From positions 1-7,054 of the forward strand of contig JANWKX010000021.1 in the NCBI GenBank assembly GCA_025451145.1: a stretch of 7,054 bases of DNA, given 5' to 3'. The stretch is from Vampirovibrionales bacterium (GTDB lineage Bacteria > Cyanobacteriota > Vampirovibrionia > Vampirovibrionales > JAGQHJ01). Of the stretch, positions 5,316 to 7,054 are shown piece by piece; the first letter of the stretch is position 1; every line of letters begins with the position of its first letter. Position numbers and translations under genes: made by a program. The notes beneath the pieces are model-generated. The model had not been told where the DNA came from and made no database searches. It saw nothing but the letters and a program-made list of their open reading frames with translations.

Positions 5316-6470
5316 TTATTGAAAATAGGCATCGACGTTTTTGTCCCGGCCAAAGCAGGTCCCGTTCCAGCGGTAAACTGATAAAGGATGATAGGGATCT
5401 TTGGCAAACTGGCGGATCACAAGTTCGTACTTGCCATCACCATCCAAGTCTTCGGCAATGTAAGGCGAGACATAAGAGGTAAATTCTCCAATGACCTTGT
5501 TGTCCGGGCCGGTAATTTGAACATCATAGGGTTGATTCGCCCCAGTATTGTAGAAATTCATGGATTCAGGCTTGCCGTCGCCATCCAAATCGGCTGACTT
5601 GGAGTAAGCCATCTGTGCTGGCGCATAGGTTTTGCCACTAAAGGTACAGGTGGCATCAATATTTGGCGTTGTAGAAGAAGCTTTACTACTATCCGCTTCT
5701 TCTGCATCTTCTTTATTGGCCTCTAATGCCAAAAACTGATTGGCAGTTTCTTTATTGCTGCTGTAGACAGCCCCGTAAGGAACATACAGTGTCGTGACAT
5801 CTTCGGTCCGGGCGCTCTCATAGGCGGGATACGTTTTCAGGGCGCTCATGATATTAACGTAGCTTGGCCAAATGCCCGGGAGCTTGTCTTCTTTGTTATA
5901 CGTCAAAGCGTCTTTGAGCTTGTAGATGGCGTCCATTTTACGGGTGGTCATCTCGGAGGGAGAGGCGTTCTCAATCAGAATATCCGCATCAATCTGGGCG
6001 ATACCATAAGCCAGGCTGGTATAGGGGGATTCCAACTTATCGTTGGCCTTACGAAGGAAAAACAATCCGTTTTTGTTTCCATCCATCACCAGTTGGGCGT
6101 ATCCATAATCAAAAAACTTTGCAGCGTTGTTCTCATCGGCCATATACCGATCTTTTAAGGCATTCATCAATTTTTGCTTCTCATCGGCATTTTGCCCAAA
6201 AGCACTGTAAGCCCGACGTAAGGCTTCCATATGAAGAAGCAAAGTCTGGGTTGAATCCACGAATTGCACTGTGCCATCTGCGGTTTTAACGCTTTCATCC
6301 ATTTTGGCTGCCTCTGGATAGCTAGAAACCTCTAATGGTACAGTTCGTATGAGCATGGTGGGATTTTGATTTTCGGCCAAAACCGACAGGCTGATACTAA
6401 ACGCAAGTGCGCCTCCCAGGATTAAGGATAATGCTGATTTATGAATCTTGAACCCTCGTTGAATCCACAT
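5316..6470 (-). CDS. Exported protein with C-terminal VCBS/FG-GAP-like calcium loops
   Basis: 384 residues from the ATG at 6470, chosen over an in-frame ATG at 6518 because TAAAGGAG (6480-6487) lies nine bases upstream and the shorter form has a classic signal peptide: Arg/Lys/His-rich N-region, hydrophobic core at about 13-30, cleavage likely after Val-Leu-Ala (32). The mature N-terminal part (about 60-215) is mostly helical, perhaps TPR-like, then an acidic Ser/Glu-rich linker (about 250-270). The last 110 residues hold two DLDGDGK loops starting at residues 294 and 341, each followed by a strand (KPESMNFYN, KYELVIRQF), as in VCBS/FG-GAP or integrin-like beta repeats that bind calcium. The mature protein has exactly two cysteines (275 and 372), bracketing this domain, probably a disulfide. 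It likely works outside the cytoplasmic membrane; function unknown. Confidence 0.85.
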   Translation of the reverse strand: MWIQRGFKIHKSALSLILGGALAFSISLSVLAENQNPTMLIRTVPLEVSSYPEAAKMDESVKTADGTVQFVDSTQTLLLHMEALRRAYSAFGQNADEKQKLMNALKDRYMADENNAAKFFDYGYAQLVMDGNKNGLFFLRKANDKLESPYTSLAYGIAQIDADILIENASPSEMTTRKMDAIYKLKDALTYNKEDKLPGIWPSYVNIMSALKTYPAYESARTEDVTTLYVPYGAVYSSNKETANQFLALEANKEDAEEADSSKASSTTPNIDATCTFSGKTYAPAQMAYSKSADLDGDGKPESMNFYNTGANQPYDVQITGPDNKVIGEFTSYVSPYIAEDLDGDGKYELVIRQFAKDPYHPLSVYRWNGTCFGRDKNVDAYFQ

Positions 6471-6479
6471 CAATGAAAA

Positions 6480-6487
6480 CTCCTTTA
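6480..6487 (-). promoter_or_regulatory. Ribosome binding site that decides the exported protein's start
   Basis: TAAAGGAG on the minus strand, nine bases before the ATG at 6470. The upstream alternative ATG at 6518 has no comparable site. Confidence 0.75.
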
Positions 6488-6556
6488 CTAACCACTTATT
6501 TGCTCGGCTACAAATCATGGATGATTGAAGCTGACCCTTCGCGACATGATTTTCTC

Positions 6557-6562
6557 ATTATA
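6557..6562 (-). promoter_or_regulatory. Candidate -10 element for the exported protein gene
   Basis: A perfect TATAAT on the minus strand, about 87 bases upstream of the chosen start. The best -35 match is TTCACC with a long 19-base spacer, so the promoter is plausible but incomplete. Confidence 0.4.
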
Positions 6563-6626
6563 AAAAACTTTCGGTAAAAGTGGTGAATTGGATTGAAGTT
6601 TGCCTTAATACAAGGTGGTTGGCAAA

Positions 6627-6722
6627 ATGATAGTCAGGAGAAGAAGCCTTTATGGTTTTTGGATATTAAGAAATATGATGATTAAACAAAAAAATGAGTC
6701 AACAAACCTCAGCATATGGTAA
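6627..6722 (+). CDS. Possible 31-residue basic/hydrophobic peptide
   Basis: The ATG is preceded by AAGGTGG with eight bases spacing, and an intrinsic terminator lies 40 bases after the stop on the same strand. The peptide has a basic start (MIVRRRS) and a short hydrophobic core (LYGFWILRNMMI), then a polar tail. No homologue is recognised and no convincing promoter was found. It could be a leader peptide, a small membrane peptide or chance; the strand-matched terminator is the main support. Confidence 0.22.
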   Translation: MIVRRRSLYGFWILRNMMIKQKNESTNLSIW

Positions 6723-6761
6723 TATATAAGGGTCTAACCATTCCTTTCTTTCTTACGTTTT

Positions 6762-6791
6762 AAGCGGCCCTATTCCTGGGACCGCTTTTTT
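6762..6791 (+). terminator. Intrinsic terminator on the plus strand with no obvious plus-strand gene
   Basis: AAGCGG-c-CC (6762-6770) pairs with GG-a-CCGCTT (6779-6787), a stem of eight pairs with one mismatch, followed by TTTTTTATTT. On the minus strand the stem is followed by AAAACG, so termination works in the plus direction only. Confidence 0.7.
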
Positions 6792-6793
6792 AT

Positions 6794-7054
6794 TTAAGCT
6801 TCCAGCAAATCCGAAGATTTGGAGAGTTCTTTAGTCAGTAGGTCATCAGCTTCCGGATTCAGATCTGATTCAATGAGGCCACCACCGGGAACTAGAGGCA
6901 GCCTGAACCCAAAGGTACTGCCCTCTCCAACTTTGCTTCGCACAAAGGCTATGCCCTGGTGATGATCTTCAACGGCCACTTTGACCAAATGAAGTCCTAA
7001 ACCGGTGCCTTTAACGGTATGGACTTTGTTCTCAACCCGGTAAAAGCGATCCCA
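6794..7054 (-). CDS. Sensor histidine kinase, C-terminal part of the ATPase domain (partial)
   Basis: 86 residues remain; the gene runs off the right edge. The sequence WDRFYRVENK at the window edge is the F-box region, GTGLGLHLVKVAVEDHHQG is the G2 box and following helix, and SKVGEGSTFGFRLPL is the closing strand pair of a HATPase_c domain, so this is the ATP-binding end of a two-component sensor kinase that phosphorylates its own His and then a response regulator. HHQG replaces the more common HGG after the G2 helix. An acidic tail of about 33 residues follows the domain. The His-containing and sensor domains are outside the window, and no response regulator follows: downstream is a non-coding gap. 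The signal cannot be deduced. Confidence 0.9.
   Translation of the reverse strand, partial: WDRFYRVENKVHTVKGTGLGLHLVKVAVEDHHQGIAFVRSKVGEGSTFGFRLPLVPGGGLIESDLNPEADDLLTKELSKSSDLLEA

Larger units (their letters stand above)
6471..6793. other. Intergenic region between the histidine kinase and exported protein genes
   Basis: This 323-base gap holds the minus-strand TATAAT for the exported protein, a plus-strand terminator, and a 31-codon plus-strand frame. No longer gene, repeat or known RNA family was recognised. Confidence 0.5.

Noticed and set aside
5388..5597. Plus-strand open frame antisense to the calcium-loop domain
   Set aside because: It is the complement of the DxDGDG repeat coding sequence and has no independent support.
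5316..6518. Exported protein starting at ATG 6518
   Set aside because: No ribosome binding site there; the ATG at 6470 has TAAAGGAG and yields a standard-length signal peptide.
6762..6791. Hairpin read as the terminator of the histidine kinase gene
   Set aside because: On the minus strand the stem is followed by AAAACG rather than a T tract, so the plus direction fits far better.

Overview
The window comes from a bacterium of moderate-to-low GC with strong Shine-Dalgarno sites (for example AAAGGAGG) and intrinsic terminators. The lineage cannot be fixed from sequence alone. The 3-hydroxybutyryl-CoA dehydrogenase closely resembles the clostridial Hbd type. The two small orphan genes near the middle would fit several poorly sampled phyla. 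Genes are compact, and no mobile element, CRISPR array, rRNA or tRNA was found.

Layout. Positions 1-2588 hold a plus-strand operon: a thiolase missing its N-terminus at the window edge, an NAD-type 3-hydroxyacyl-CoA dehydrogenase (hbd), and a membrane-anchored or secreted staphylococcal-nuclease-like protein whose GTG start overlaps the hbd stop. A strong hairpin follows (2594-2629). Positions 2680-3938 hold two minus-strand genes: a uridine-kinase-family P-loop kinase and, downstream of it, an encapsulated-ferritin (EncFtn) family protein. Positions 3939-4654 are mostly intergenic, with one probable 77-residue minus-strand gene (4187-4420). It diverges from a 195-residue plus-strand gene of unknown function (4655-5242). 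A bidirectional hairpin (5261-5291) separates that gene from a convergent minus-strand gene (5316-6470) for an exported protein ending in two DxDGDG calcium-type loops. Positions 6471-6793 are intergenic and carry a clear plus-strand terminator with no obvious plus-strand gene. The window ends in the C-terminus of a minus-strand sensor histidine kinase (6794-7054).

How the genes relate. Thiolase and Hbd catalyse consecutive steps linking acetyl-CoA, acetoacetyl-CoA and 3-hydroxybutyryl-CoA, as used in short-chain beta-oxidation, butyrate or polyhydroxybutyrate metabolism. The nuclease appears to ride on the same transcript. The other genes look like independent units.

Points of most interest: an EncFtn homologue with no encapsulin-targeting tail and no shell gene beside it, with a palindrome in front of it; a perfect EF-hand-type loop inserted in the nuclease; a divergent pair of unknown small proteins sharing an N-terminal RF(S)G motif; and an orphan plus-strand terminator at 6762-6791 that suggests an unannotated small RNA or a 31-residue peptide gene.
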